A DNA stretch of 64,000 nucleotides from Phocoena phocoena. Its lineage: Eukaryota > Chordata > Mammalia > Artiodactyla > Phocoenidae. The stretch spans positions 63,077,306-63,141,305 of the forward strand of contig NC_089236.1 in assembly GCF_963924675.1 (NCBI RefSeq). Reading direction: 5' to 3'. Made by a program: the position numbers and the translations under genes. This document shows, one piece after another, positions 1-10,290 of the stretch (position 1 is its first letter; every line of letters begins with the position of its first letter). Below the pieces are notes generated by a model. The model was not told the origin of the DNA. It saw only the letters and a list, made by a program, of their open reading frames with translations, and searched no databases.

Positions 1-1015
1 TTTAAAAGGCATATAAATAAAGAAATAACTGAGAAAGCAGCATGGGGCCCCTGATGAAACTATGATTATAAAAGGAAATAGGAGCATGGACTAATGTTCC
101 CATTTTTCCAAGTTTGGCGATTTCCTTAGTACGTGGTTCTTCTTAATTCTAGCTGTCTATATTTATGTGCGTATAGTCACAGAGATTGTTTTAGGTGCAA
201 CATGTTTGAATTGTAACAACAAGTGTCATTCTTTTTTTATTGGGAAAAGACAGTTTAAAGCCTAAATCTTCTATATTTAAAAGCAAGCAAAAAGGAATAA
301 CGTATTCAGGCAACTTCAGATATTACTCATCAGAGGATGGCTTTAACAAATTGTTTTTATGGTGGTATCTCTATTTTAGCAGGAATATAACAAAGACTCT
401 TATTTTGATAAGGGGCAAGAGGAGGGAGAAATCTTGAGTGGGAGCATACCAAATGTGTTGAATTCAGTGCCAAGTCCTGGACTCCAACAGGCAGAATGAG
501 TGTAATAGGCCTGGAGAGAGCAGTGGGAAGACAGAAGCAAACATCACCTATTTTCCAGTTCAATATTCAGAGAACTAGGTATTTCACAGTAATAATTTTT
601 GCAATGTTTAATTTTAAACCTCAAACAGACATTTTTCCTGATGTTTTAAAAAGAGTTCATGAAATGTAATTTGACCATTTCTTCATAAATTAAGACACCT
701 TTTTCCAAACTGTGTTATACAAACCCCAGTGTTCTAAGAAATATTAACAGATCACCCAAAGAAAACATGGCTTCACGGTCAGATATCTTGGAGAAATACT
801 TCCTATGCCATTTTTCTCTAGGACTATGACAGTGCTCAGTTGGGCTCCAAGCAGTCCCACAGAATGGAAATTTGTTTAGCTTTATTTAACTTCATATTTT
901 AAAGCACATTTGGTTATAGAATGTATTTTTATGGAAAACGTTTTGGAAGAAATTAATCTTTTAAGGAGCAGCAGTCCACTTGGGAATTAAAACTATCATT
1001 ATTAATAATCCTCTC
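1..1015. other. Unique AT-rich DNA, no feature recognised
   Basis: No exon-like frame, RNA gene or repeat family is recognisable on either strand. Short open frames lack codon structure or any familiar motif. Confidence 0.5.
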
Positions 1016-1182
1016 AGTGCTTCTTGAACTTTAATGTGCATATGAGTCTCCAAGGGAACTTGCTAGAATGTGCATTCTGATTCTGCATTTGTTGGAGGTA
1101 CAGATGAGATTCTGCATTTCTACCCAGGGCTCAGATGATGCCTAGGCTGCTGGTCTGGAGTCCACATTTCAAACAGCTTGGC
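1016..1182 (+). mobile_element. MER5A-like hAT-Charlie MITE
   Basis: This short non-autonomous DNA transposon resembles MER5A over nearly its full length. It opens with a CAGTGCTTCTTGAACTTTA-like end and closes with a partly complementary CACATTTCAAACAGCTT-like end. In between it has the typical run describing 'gtctccaagggaacttgc' and 'gatgatgcctaggctgctgg'. It is heavily diverged, as expected for a mobilisation that predates placental radiation. It has no coding capacity and depended on an autonomous hAT transposase. Confidence 0.6.
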
Positions 1183-2324
1183 TCTGCTGCATTTTGGTTC
1201 TTTATTGTGGTTCCACAGAGGTTACTGAGATGTGGAAAGACGTATACTTCTGCATTAGTGGCTTCAGACCTTTAGGCTAATGAGGTGAAACAAATCATTA
1301 GAATGGGAATCTTTGTACTTCAGCCTTGATTGGCATCCGGATGACAAAGTAAAGGAAAGACAAAAGATTGAGAGCCCCACTCTATACAAATTAACAAAAA
1401 AAGTGAGTGAAGAACAGTCTGTCCACAACTCTAAGACCACTCTCCAGACAGACATGACAAGGGAGATGTGGAAAATGACGATTCCTAACAGTGCTCTTTT
1501 AAGAGAGCTAGTGCATCTGTTCTATTCCTTCTTTGATGTAGAGGTGGAAGTTCCATTCTTGGCCCCAAGCCTCGCGACAATTAAGAGGGAAACGGCCAAT
1601 TTTGAAATACGTTCCCTAAGGTGGAAGAGACGCTGAGGGCTTGTGCCAGACTCATTCTTAGGAACAGTAAAACAGAACGTAAACTAGATCTGATCCAGGC
1701 TTGGACTTATGTTTAAGTGACAGGCCTATTGAAATTGGCCTGCGCTCCTGGAGTCTATTGGTGTTGGAGACATGTAAATGTTTCCCACAGACCTGTCATG
1801 GAATGCATGGGAGAGAAAACCAAGCAGGTTTAGTTTGGGTTGTGTCCAGTGTGGTTGCCTCTAGGGCAAAGAAATCTAAGCAGAAAGAGGCAGGTGGTAA
1901 GTCATAAGATTCTCAGAGGTAAGCAAGAAGTTGCAAAGGACTATCCCGAATAAACTCAGGTACCTCTACCTGAATCAAGGGAACTTTAGGAGAGATGGGT
2001 CCTGTAGGAGACCTCAGGTGTCCTGAGAAGGATGATATACACCCCACCCCGAATACTTGTCCTCTAAGTTTCCAGATTAAAGTAGGTTTAAAATCGGAAA
2101 ACAAATTTAACAGTACATTATGTATGTTTTGTTATTAGTATCTTGGGCAGGACTTTTTGGTTTCTGAATTTAAATTTAAACTGGTACTCAAATAACTATA
2201 GGAGGTTCTATTAAGAATGAGTAGGAAAACCATGGTCATCTCAAAGAGTCCACTCGGAACATTTGAAAATGCGGCTTACTGAATAAAGTTTTAATTCAGG
2301 GATGATGGAAGATGCAGTTAAGGG
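1183..2324. other. Unique DNA, no feature recognised
   Basis: Frames of up to 107 codons occur around 1313-1636, but nothing in them resembles a known family and no splice or promoter context is evident. Confidence 0.45.
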
Positions 2325-2365
2325 GTGCGTGCGTGCGTGTGTGTGTGTGTGTGTGTGTGTGCACG
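2325..2365. repeat. (GTGC)n/(GT)n microsatellite
   Basis: A run of GTGC units passes into about 14 GT units and ends with GCACGC. Alternating purine-pyrimidine sequence of this kind can form Z-DNA and is normally length-polymorphic. Confidence 0.9.
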
Positions 2366-2635
2366 CCTGTCTGTCTAATGTTGGGTGTAAGGCTTCTTCG
2401 ACAGGTTGGTCACATCACAGAGGATTAATACTGGCCTAGTCTCCCCAACTGGTGTCAGAGCTCACTTCTTGCTGTAGTCAGTGTCTCTGCCACTCACCCC
2501 TAATTCGTTTCTTCTAATCGGTAGAGGGCTCAGAATACAAATGATCTGGCCCATCAGGGCGTTGAGTGAAGGCAAGAAGGGCTCTTCTTTGCAGTAAGAA
2601 TTTCAACTCAGAAAATTTACCTTTGTGCACAAAAT

Positions 2636-2850
2636 TTCTCCTCCCTTTCCTCTCCTTTCCTCTCCTCTCCTCTCCTCTCCTCTCCTCTCCTCTCCTCTCC
2701 TCTTTTCCTTTCCTTTCTTTCTCCTTTCCTCACCTCCCCTCTCTCCCTCCCTCCCTCCCTTCCTTCCTTTTTCTTTGTCTCTTTTGTTCTTTCTTCTTCC
2801 TTATTTGGTTCCTTTATTGTTCCCTCTTTCTTTGTGTTTCCTTAGATGTT
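2636..2850 (+). repeat. Polypyrimidine tract with (CTCCT)n core
   Basis: The + strand is almost purely C and T for about 200 bases. The core at roughly 2650-2703 repeats a CTCCT pentamer about ten times, followed by CTTT, CCCT and CCTT runs. The purine-free stretch to about 2731 is continuous. The long open frames here (127 and 75 codons) are low-complexity Ser/Leu/Pro/Phe translations of the tract and not a gene. Confidence 0.85.
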
Positions 2851-2859
2851 AATCAGATT

Positions 2860-3307
2860 GTTGTCATCTTATTTGTAAAAAAACCCTTTATACCAAATAT
2901 CTGGAAATATGTACAAAATACATTGCTATACTTTGATCTATATCAATAAAGAATTTGCATATTACTTTGATAATTTTTCATTGCTTCAGGGAATTTTCTT
3001 TAAGGTTTAGATTTCACTTACTGAGGGAGGAATGAAGACAGCATAATAGATACTTTAAAAGAAATAGATTAGTTTGTGTGTGTGTGTGTATTCTCATGCA
3101 AGTGCTGAATAAATCCTGACTGTGTACACTAAAAACACAAAAAATAAACAGAGACACAGGACCAAGACTTAATTTTGGTTCTTTTAGCAAAGTTACATAC
3201 TTGCTTTTTTTTGGCTCTGACAAATGGTAAGGTGGCTTTCCATCTCTGGAACCGTCACCTTTTTATGAGGTGAAATTACATCCATTCTGTCTGGTTGTCC
3301 TATATCT
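2860..3307. other. Unique AT-rich DNA
   Basis: Nothing is recognised apart from a short (GT)7 run near 3075-3089. Confidence 0.45.
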
Positions 3308-3540
3308 TGGCAACCATTTATTGAGCATTTACTGTGAATCAGAAATCATGCTCAGTGTCTTACATATATATTAATTTATTTAGTCCTCACCCCTTCAAAA
3401 TTTCTGATGCATGCAGGCATTTTTATCCCTGTTAATAGGAGTAAGATGAGGCTTACAGTATGTTAGCAAGGCCAAGTCATAGCCTAAGTTATACAGGGTA
3501 ATAAAACCGGACTTTGAACCAGTGAGCTGTAACAAGGCTT
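3308..3540 (-). mobile_element. MIR SINE, diverged
   Basis: The + strand reads as the complement of MIR: TTGAGCATTTACTGTGAATC, then a 'ttaatttatttagtcctcacc' segment, then 'tttttatccctgttaat' and 'gatgaggct'. A degraded 'aggccaagtcatagcc' and 'ggactttgaaccag' follow. This is an ancient tRNA-derived SINE that is long inactive. Confidence 0.65.
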
Positions 3541-3559
3541 GTACTTGTAGCCACTGACA

Positions 3560-4630
3560 AAGGAGAGTATAAACATTTGATATCTGCAAGGAGTTGACTT
3601 TGTCCTACAAGTGAAATGTACATTTTGTGGGGATTTGTTCTCTATTTACAAGGTTATTGGAAAGATTACACCATAGTTCTTCCTTTGCCAGTTATTTATA
3701 ATAACTGAAATTTAATATCATCTCAAGAGGTAACATTAAACTATACAAAATCCCCAAGATTAAAAAAGAATATGCTTTGATTTTATTTAATTCTTTTGGG
3801 AGAATGAGAATTTGAACTATTCTGACTTTTATGGGTATCCTATATATGTTCATGTACATAAAGTTAATTTCCTGTCTCAAAGGTAGTATAGACATAAAAA
3901 GGCCAATTACAGTTTTGTGAATAATAAATATAAGATCTGGGGCTTCGATTTTCTCTATTGTTGCACTCAAAATAATAGCAGTATTTCTAGGGAATACTTA
4001 CATCCTTTCTGACACAGAACAGCTAGGAACTTTCATTAGAGAAAAATCAAAGCAGATGCAGTGTGTATCCCCGTATATTGCAAGTAATGTTAAAATAGAT
4101 TCCAAACTGGTGTCTCGTTTTGATGAAAACTCAGAAGACAATTTGGAGACTGTCTGTCAGACTCTGGAGACCGAGGCACAGATGGAGTTCTGAATTAAGC
4201 GACTTTGTATTTTGAGATGTGAAATGAGCTCTAGTCCCAATTGTATATTTTAAAGATTGTGGACTAATTGGATGTGGTAATTGATTATTAAGGGGTTTAT
4301 ATTCTTAAAATTGTAAGGTTCATAAATAGTAATTTAAACATTTATAACAAAATTCAAGATGTAAACTTTATCTTCAGATGAATACATGTAGACAGAATTG
4401 CATAATCCATATTTCAGTTTGATTGGTAAGAAAATGTTCTTGATTAGTAAATTTTCCATAATGCCAAAGAAAATTCCTTGAGATATCAAAAGTTTAAATA
4501 TTTTAACTAGTCTAATAACAAAACAACAAAATATACTCCTTGATTCCCTGTTACACCAAAAAGTTCTGAATTGAATGCTCTTTAGAGCACAGCATTTTGT
4601 GGTTGACCAAAAAAAATGTCATGAATGTTA
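3560..4630. other. Unique AT-rich DNA
   Basis: About 1 kb without a recognisable repeat, exon or RNA gene. An open frame on the - strand (3692-3970) is AT-rich and carries no known motif. Confidence 0.45.
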
Positions 4631-4634
4631 ATTC

Positions 4635-4742
4635 CTTCGACAAATATTCATTTAATAAATACATACTGTGCCTAAAACGTGCCAGGGTCTGTTCTTGGTA
4701 TTGGTGGTACAAAACACATCTCTGCCTTTCCACATTGCAAAC
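4635..4742 (-). mobile_element. L2 LINE 3' end fragment
   Basis: The + strand matches the complement of the L2 tail in order: CGACAAATATTCATTTAATA, a degenerate 'actgtgcctaaaacgtgcca', 'ctgttcttggtattggtgg' and 'acaaaacacatctctgcc'. It is diverged and short, with no coding content. Confidence 0.55.
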
Positions 4743-4959
4743 CTTTTTAAGATTTATTCTAAGTCCTCAGAAATGCCTTCCTAAGTGGTTAAGGTTTATG
4801 GGATCTGGGGAGCACTCGCATTTCATACCAATATCCTTTGAACACCTTACCAAAGAGGCTTGGGCTGAAGTGGACAAGGTGGGCCAGGCTAGAGAAGCAG
4901 AGGAAATTTAAGAACATGATTCCAGGCTGAGTTTTTCACCCTTAGCAAAAATATTTGGA

Positions 4960-5172
4960 GGGCTTCCCTGGTGGGGCAGTGGTTGAGAGTCCGTCTGCCG
5001 ATGCAGGGCACATGGGTTCGTGACCCGGTTTGGGAAGATCCCACGTGCCGTGGAGCGGCTGGGCCCATGGGCTATGGCCGCTGAGCCTGCGCGTCTGGAG
5101 CCTGTGCTCCGCAACGGGAGAGGCCATAACAGTGAGAGGCCCGCGTACCGCAAAAAAAAAAAAAAAAAAAAA
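4960..5172 (+). mobile_element. CHR-type tRNA-derived SINE (copy 1)
   Basis: This is a full-length copy with the head GGGCTTCCCTGGTGGGGCAG, box A-like sequence at the start, box B-like GGTTCGTGACC, the CHR body, and a 20+ A tail. The element is flanked by an 8-bp target-site duplication ATTTGGAG (4953-4960 and 5173-5180), which is the mark of L1-machinery insertion. Translations on either strand give open frames that recur at every CHR copy and are not genes. Confidence 0.95.
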
Positions 5173-5180
5173 ATTTGGAG

Positions 5181-5585
5181 AATTGTAAATTCTAAATTAA
5201 GGTAAGGCAGGAAGGAACTTATAAAGACTCATTAATGAGCTTGATTTTATTCTGTAAAATGTAAAGGACTACTAAAGCCTTTTAGGAAGAGAGTGATCTT
5301 TTTCATTAGCATAACTTGAAAATATATAATATTGGAGCTCCAGTATCAATTAAGGTGGGAAATAGAACAGTGGCAGACCAGTGACATTGGGCAGACTAGG
5401 CATTCAGATTTATCATATGTAGAAATAGACCCAATGATGGCCAGTTAGTGTATTATAGAAACTGATTAGATCTCACACTTCTTGGCTATGTGTGTTTGTC
5501 TGTTCTTTCTCCCCTTCATTGTAATGTTGAAATGTATTTAGATTTCCCATATATGAAGATAACAAATGATGACATATTCAATTCA
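5181..5585. other. Unique DNA between SINE copy 1 and an L1
   Basis: No recognisable repeat or exon. Confidence 0.45.
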
Positions 5586-5600
5586 TATGCTTTTTCTTTT

Positions 5601-6299
5601 TTGGGGGGGGAGAGTTTAACTATTTTTATTTTTTTATTATTATTTTTTAAGGTCTTTATTGGAGTATAATTGCTATACAATGGTGTGTTAGTTTCCGCTT
5701 TATAACAAAGTGAATCAGTTATACATATACATATGTTCCCATATCTCTTCCCTCTTGCGTCTCCCTCCCTCCCACCCTCCCTATCCCACACCTCCAGGGG
5801 GTCACAAAGCACCGAGCTGATCTCCCTGTGCTATGCGGCTGCTTCCCACTAGCTATCTACCTTATGTTTGGTAGCGTATATATGTCCATGCTTCTCTCCC
5901 GCTTTGTCACAGCTTACCCTTCCCCCTCCCCATATCCTCAAGTCCATTCTCTAGTAGGTCTGTACCTTTATTCCCGTCTTGCCCCTAGGTTCTTCATGAC
6001 CTTTTTTTTTTTCTTAGATTCCATATATATGTGTTAGCATACAGTATTTGTTTTTCTCTTTCTGACTTACTTCACTCTGTATGACAGACTCTAGGTCCAT
6101 CCACCTCACTACAAATAGCTCAATTTCGTTTCTTTTTATGGCTGAGTAATATTCCATTGTATATATGTGCCACATCGTCTTTATCCATTCGTCTGTCGAT
6201 GGACACTCAGGTTGCTTCCATGTCCTGGCTATTGTAAATAGAGCTGCAATGAACATTTTGGTACATGACTCTTTTTGAATTATGGTTTTCTCAGGGTCG
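5601..6299 (-). mobile_element. 5'-truncated L1, ORF2 C-terminus and 3' UTR
   Basis: The + strand is the complement of an L1 end. From left to right there is a T-rich tail, the 3' UTR ('ctttattggagtataattgc', 'ctccctccctcccaccctcc'), and then the last part of ORF2. On the - strand the ORF2 part (about 6250 back to 6020) translates as a [20 protein letters not shown] tract followed by MEYYSAIK. The copy is truncated on the 5' side at about 6299. A 15-bp duplication TATGCTTTTTCTTTT flanks it (5586-5600 and 6300-6314). Between the A-rich tail and the left duplication lie about 20 bases with an eight-G run that are not typical L1. Confidence 0.92.
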
Positions 6300-6314
6300 T
6301 ATGCTTTTTCTTTT

Positions 6315-6517
6315 TTTTTTTTTTGCGGTACACCGGCCTGTCACTGTTGTGGCCTCTCCTGTTGAGGAGCACAGTCTCCAGACGTGCAGGCTCAGCGGTC
6401 ATGGCTCAGGGACCCAGCTGCTCCGCGGCATGTGGGATCCTCCCATACCGGGGCATGAACCCATGTCCCCTGCATTGGCAGGCAGACTCTCAACCACTGC
6501 ACCACCAGAGAAGCCCC
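6315..6517 (-). mobile_element. CHR-type SINE (copy 2), nested at the L1 edge
   Basis: The full body runs from a T tract and GCGGTACACCGGCC-like 3' end to the CAGAGAAGCCCC head on the right. Its duplication TGCTTTTTCTTTT (6302-6314 and 6518-6530) is the same sequence already duplicated by the L1 to its left. The SINE therefore landed on the L1's own right-hand target duplication. Box B is present but mutated on the - strand (GGTTCATGCCC). Confidence 0.93.
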
Positions 6518-6639
6518 TGCTTTTTCTTTTAATGTTAAAATAATTCTATAGCTCTACAGAGAAATGCTTATTTCCCTCTCCCTCTCCTCCCCCAGGTCCT
6601 CTTGTATACTCCAATTAAATTATGTACGGGAACAGAGGG

Positions 6640-6642
<3 letters not shown>

Positions 6643-6684
<42 letters not shown>
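6643..6684. repeat. (AC)21 microsatellite
   Basis: An uninterrupted AC dinucleotide run of about 42 bases. It is likely polymorphic and not associated with a retroposon tail. Confidence 0.95.
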
Positions 6685-6686
<2 letters not shown>

Positions 6687-6689
6687 CAC

Positions 6690-7215
6690 AAACTACAAGT
6701 TGACAACTAAATGACTAGGGTGGATATTATATATTTTAATTTTCATAAATTCTATTATATTCTATTGTATGTTTAATTTCATAAGGGGAGAGAACCCTGA
6801 AATCATAAATTAGAAATTTCTTCCACATCCTATTGCATAGATTAGAATAAAATATATTTATTTTATTCAGATTTTATTTTTATAAAATATATTTATTTAT
6901 ACATAGGTTAAAATACTATAATTAACTTATCATCAGGTGTTTGTGTTTCCAGAATCTTAAAGTTGATTTGATAATTTATGCCAGAAAGGAATTGCATATT
7001 TTTAACACATCTTTTTCAAAGCATATTTTACATCCCTTCAGCCAATTCTATTACTTAAAAATCACAGTTTCTGAATCCCAGATGTAATAATAGGGTAACA
7101 TGAATGTAATGGACTACTGTACAATTAATTTAAATTTTTTTCTAAATGATTTAATTGGTCATTAGCTGTCATTTAAGAGAAATCATTCTAAGTTCCATTT
7201 AAAATTTTTGATAGT
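6690..7215. other. AT-rich unique DNA
   Basis: Strongly AT-rich with several TATTTTATT-like runs. No repeat family, exon or promoter could be supported. Confidence 0.45.
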
Positions 7216-7605
7216 TTATTAGTTTCCTTTTGCTGCTGTAGCAAATACTACAAATTTAGTGGCTTAATGTATGGTGTTACAGTTCTGGAGGCCAGAAGTC
7301 TGAAATGGGTCTTGTGGGGCTGATAGTGAAGGTGTGTCCCTTCTATAGGCTCCGCCTTTTCCAGCTTCTCGAGGCTGCCTGCATTCCTCGGCTCCTGACC
7401 ACATCACTCCAAATTCATCACAACTCCTCTGACTCATACTCTTACTTTTCTTTTTCACTGATGAAGACACATGAGATTACATTGGGCCCACATAGATAAT
7501 TTAAGTGAATGTTCTAATCCCCAAATCCTTAACTTTAATCATGCCTGCAAAGTTCCTACTGCCATGTATAGTAACATACAGGTTTTGGGGAATAGGGTGT
7601 GGAAT
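7216..7605 (-). mobile_element. MaLR (MLT1-class) LTR
   Basis: The + strand is the complement of an MLT1-like LTR. It opens TATTAGTTTCCTTTTGCTGC, followed by 'ttctggaggccagaagtctg', 'tccagcttctcgaggctgcc' and 'acattgggcccacatagat', and ends near 'caggttttggggaatagg'. It is ancient and diverged, with no internal sequence attached, so it is probably a solo LTR. Confidence 0.7.
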
Positions 7606-7609
7606 TCCG

Positions 7610-8120
7610 TGGGAGGAGGGCGAGCTTTATTCTGTTTATTACAGTAGTGTTGTTTTTTCTATTTTTAGCATATGTAGTACCAACCTTTATTTGTAAGTTT
7701 GGAAAACAAAATATTCTGTACCAAATATAATGGAATTATTTTTTCCTCCAATATATATATATTTTCTTCTGTAACTGTGTAAAAATATTTTTAATTGAAG
7801 AAAAAGTTAGTAGTCCCATGCTGTGAAAATTAAATTTGAATGACCAAGGCATGAATTTTGGGTTGCTATTTTTGCTTGCTTGTTTCTTAATTCCATTACC
7901 ATAATTTATGTAATTTTTAAGGTATAAAATATAGTAGTATATATAGTACATGCTACTTTATATTTCTAAAATACTGAGTTCATACCATCATCCCCAACTC
8001 AGATGAGGAGGTAAAGAATCTGCTCAAATCTAATAAAGCAGTCCCAAATTTGATTAATCTTAATTATCTATTATAAATTAATGCTTTTGCCAAATGCCCT
8101 ACTGAGATCTCTTCCTATGA
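7610..8120. other. AT-rich unique DNA
   Basis: No recognisable feature. Confidence 0.4.
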
Positions 8121-8124
8121 TTGA

Positions 8125-8573
8125 TTAAAATTTGACCACTCCTTCCACTGAGAGGCAGGTCCCTTGCCTCCTTCCCTGAACCTGGACTGGCTCTGTGAAT
8201 TGAGCAGAACTGATGTCTGGGTGTCAAGAGATTCAAGGCTTCTACTTTCCCCTTCTTGGATCAGTCCCTCCATTTAAGAAATGCAACCCCAGTTAGAGAG
8301 GCATTTCAAATTGGCCAAACTGAAAGAGGCCATTATAAAGTAACAGAAATGTGAAGAAAGAGTTCTTGAAGCTTCTAGCCCAAAACAACTACCAGCAATA
8401 TGCAGCCACTGAATGATTTCCTCTGCTGCCATGTGGAACCAGAACACACCAAACTCAGCCAAGTCACACCCGAATCCCTAACCTGCAAAATCACGAACAA
8501 GTGAAATCGTTGTTGTTTAAAGCCACTAAATTTGGGGGCAGTTTGTTACTCAGCAACAGATAAGCAATTACAG
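8125..8573 (+). mobile_element. Old ERVL/MaLR-type LTR
   Basis: The 3' half has the usual order of this LTR class: 'gctgccatgtggaaccagaa', a TGTTTAAAGCCACTAAATTT stretch, then 'gtttgttactcagcaacaga' and the terminal 'taagcaattacag'. The 5' part (CACTCCTTCCACTGAGAGG) is diverged. No internal region follows. The subfamily is uncertain. Confidence 0.6.
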
Positions 8574-8579
8574 CCTCTC

Positions 8580-9225
8580 TTTTGTAAATTGAATTTAGGA
8601 ATTTACTCCAAGCCTCTTGCTTTCCTGTGATGCATTGAGAAGTAGATTTCAAATGTTTCTTATCTATTTTGAAATATCTATGTGATACAGCCTCTCTCTA
8701 TGGCACAATGGCTCTTTCTGTCTCTGGATATGTATCTCGTCATTGCCTGCTGAAAGCTATAATTTAATTTGTCTATTATTGATTCAGAATGCTAGTACAA
8801 TGATTTGAATTTTACTGCTTATTTGGAGGATAAGAGCAGCCTTAAACAGATTTGAAATGCAGATAGCGAGGACTTTCAGCTCTCAACAACCTTTGTAGTC
8901 TTAAACCTACCACATTTTGTACTCTTCATATCTCATCTCTGAAAAAAGAGAAAAATTGCATAGTAGAGCTGTCTCATTCCTTGCCTATACCTACAGAACA
9001 GCAGGTTGGTCCCACATGAAAGGCTGCAGGCTCAGAGATTCTATTGGAGAGAATGATAGATATGATTGAACGTAATCTTATTGACTCCATCCCAGTCTAC
9101 TGACTATCCATTCTGGTGAGGCATTAAGAGAAGGACTGAATCTTGGTTAGAGTCCTCTGGGATGGTCAGAGAACATCAACTACATAGGTTCTAGCAGCTA
9201 ACTTAGCAGAGGGTCTTTAGAGTTT
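8580..9225. other. Unique DNA
   Basis: No recognisable repeat or exon. A short frame around 8274-8462 belongs to the neighbouring LTR. Confidence 0.4.
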
Positions 9226-9440
9226 TGTTGTTAATAAACTTTATTTTTAGGGCAGTTTCAGATTCACGACAAAATTGAGCACAAAGTACACAGAGTTCCT
9301 ATACATCCCCTGTCCTCACACATTCAACCCCTCCCTCACTATCAACATCCAACGTGTGGTACCCTAGTTACAATTGATGAAACTGTATTGAAACATCAGT
9401 ATCACCCAAAGTCCAGAGTTTACATTAGGTTGGTGTTTAG
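9226..9440 (-). mobile_element. Old L1 (L1M-type) 3' UTR fragment
   Basis: The sequence carries the complement of an L1M 3' UTR: 'ggcagtttcagattcacg', 'aaaattgagcacaaagtac', 'gagttcctatacatcccc', 'ccctcactatcaacatcc' and 'caaagtccagagtttac'. It stops abruptly near 9440. Confidence 0.65.
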
Positions 9441-9934
9441 GATTTTTATTCTACTGCCTCACTACAGAGATGGGAGCAAATGTTCAGGCCTTCTGTCATC
9501 TCAGTTAGAAAACCCTTGACTCTGGGCGTTTGCAATTTTGTGTGCTGTATCATGTTTTTCTAATTACCTTACCTCTCTTCATTTTTGCTCATTTGGAACC
9601 TTTGGATTTCCTTGTTCCCCTCTCAAAAAACTGTATATTTTATGTGAGAACACTTGACCTTCGGCACCTGTGTTTGTTACAGAACTGCATTCTGCTCCTT
9701 TCCTATTCAGATTTAAGGAGTAATAACTCAAGGATTACTTATTATTTGGTTATAACTTTTCAGAACATGTTCATATTTATATCATCTTAAAATGCCTCAG
9801 TGAGAAGACCACAAATGGTATCAATAATGAGGCACATCTGGAGGGTTATAAGAAGATTTAAAGTCATTGCAGAAAGATCATCAATGCTATTACTACTCTG
9901 CTATAAAGAAGAAAATAAATACCAGTACAAATCT
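9441..9934. other. Unique DNA
   Basis: No family recognised. The 86-codon frame at 9530-9790 is hydrophobic and shows no known domain. Confidence 0.4.
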
Positions 9935-10290
9935 AGCTGCCCAAAGGCAACCATGGTTTATAAGTTAAAGACACATGTATAGACATCTCTCTCTGAATAC
10001 ATATATTCTAGTATTATTTTATGTAAAAGGGCATATGCCATATATGTTTTTGCTTGTAACCTCCTTTATTCACTCAGTAGTATATGGTTGAGGTTTTTTC
10101 ATGTCAATGCATAATAGCATGTATAATGACTGTAATTTTGTTTATAAAGGTATATCTTCATTTATTTAGCCATGATTTATATGTAAGATGTTTCCATATT
10201 TTATTACTATAAATAATATTTAGATGGACATCTTCTTAACTATAAATTTATTTACTGCTGAAGCATATATAAAATACATTTCCTTAGCTT
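9935..10290 (-). mobile_element. Ancient L1ME-like fragment
   Basis: A faint complement of an L1 3' UTR is visible. 'gcccaaaggcaaccatgg' leads to a 'tttttcatgtcaatgcataa' block, then 'cttcatttatttagccatga' and 'ctataaataatatttagatg'. The order is consistent but divergence is high. Confidence 0.45.

Noticed and set aside
2566..2949. 127-codon open frame
   Set aside because: It is a Ser/Leu/Phe/Pro translation of a polypyrimidine microsatellite.
4960..5030. Box A and box B motifs resembling a tRNA gene
   Set aside because: These are the tRNA-derived heads of CHR SINEs. No cloverleaf with an acceptor stem is intact and each is followed by a SINE body.
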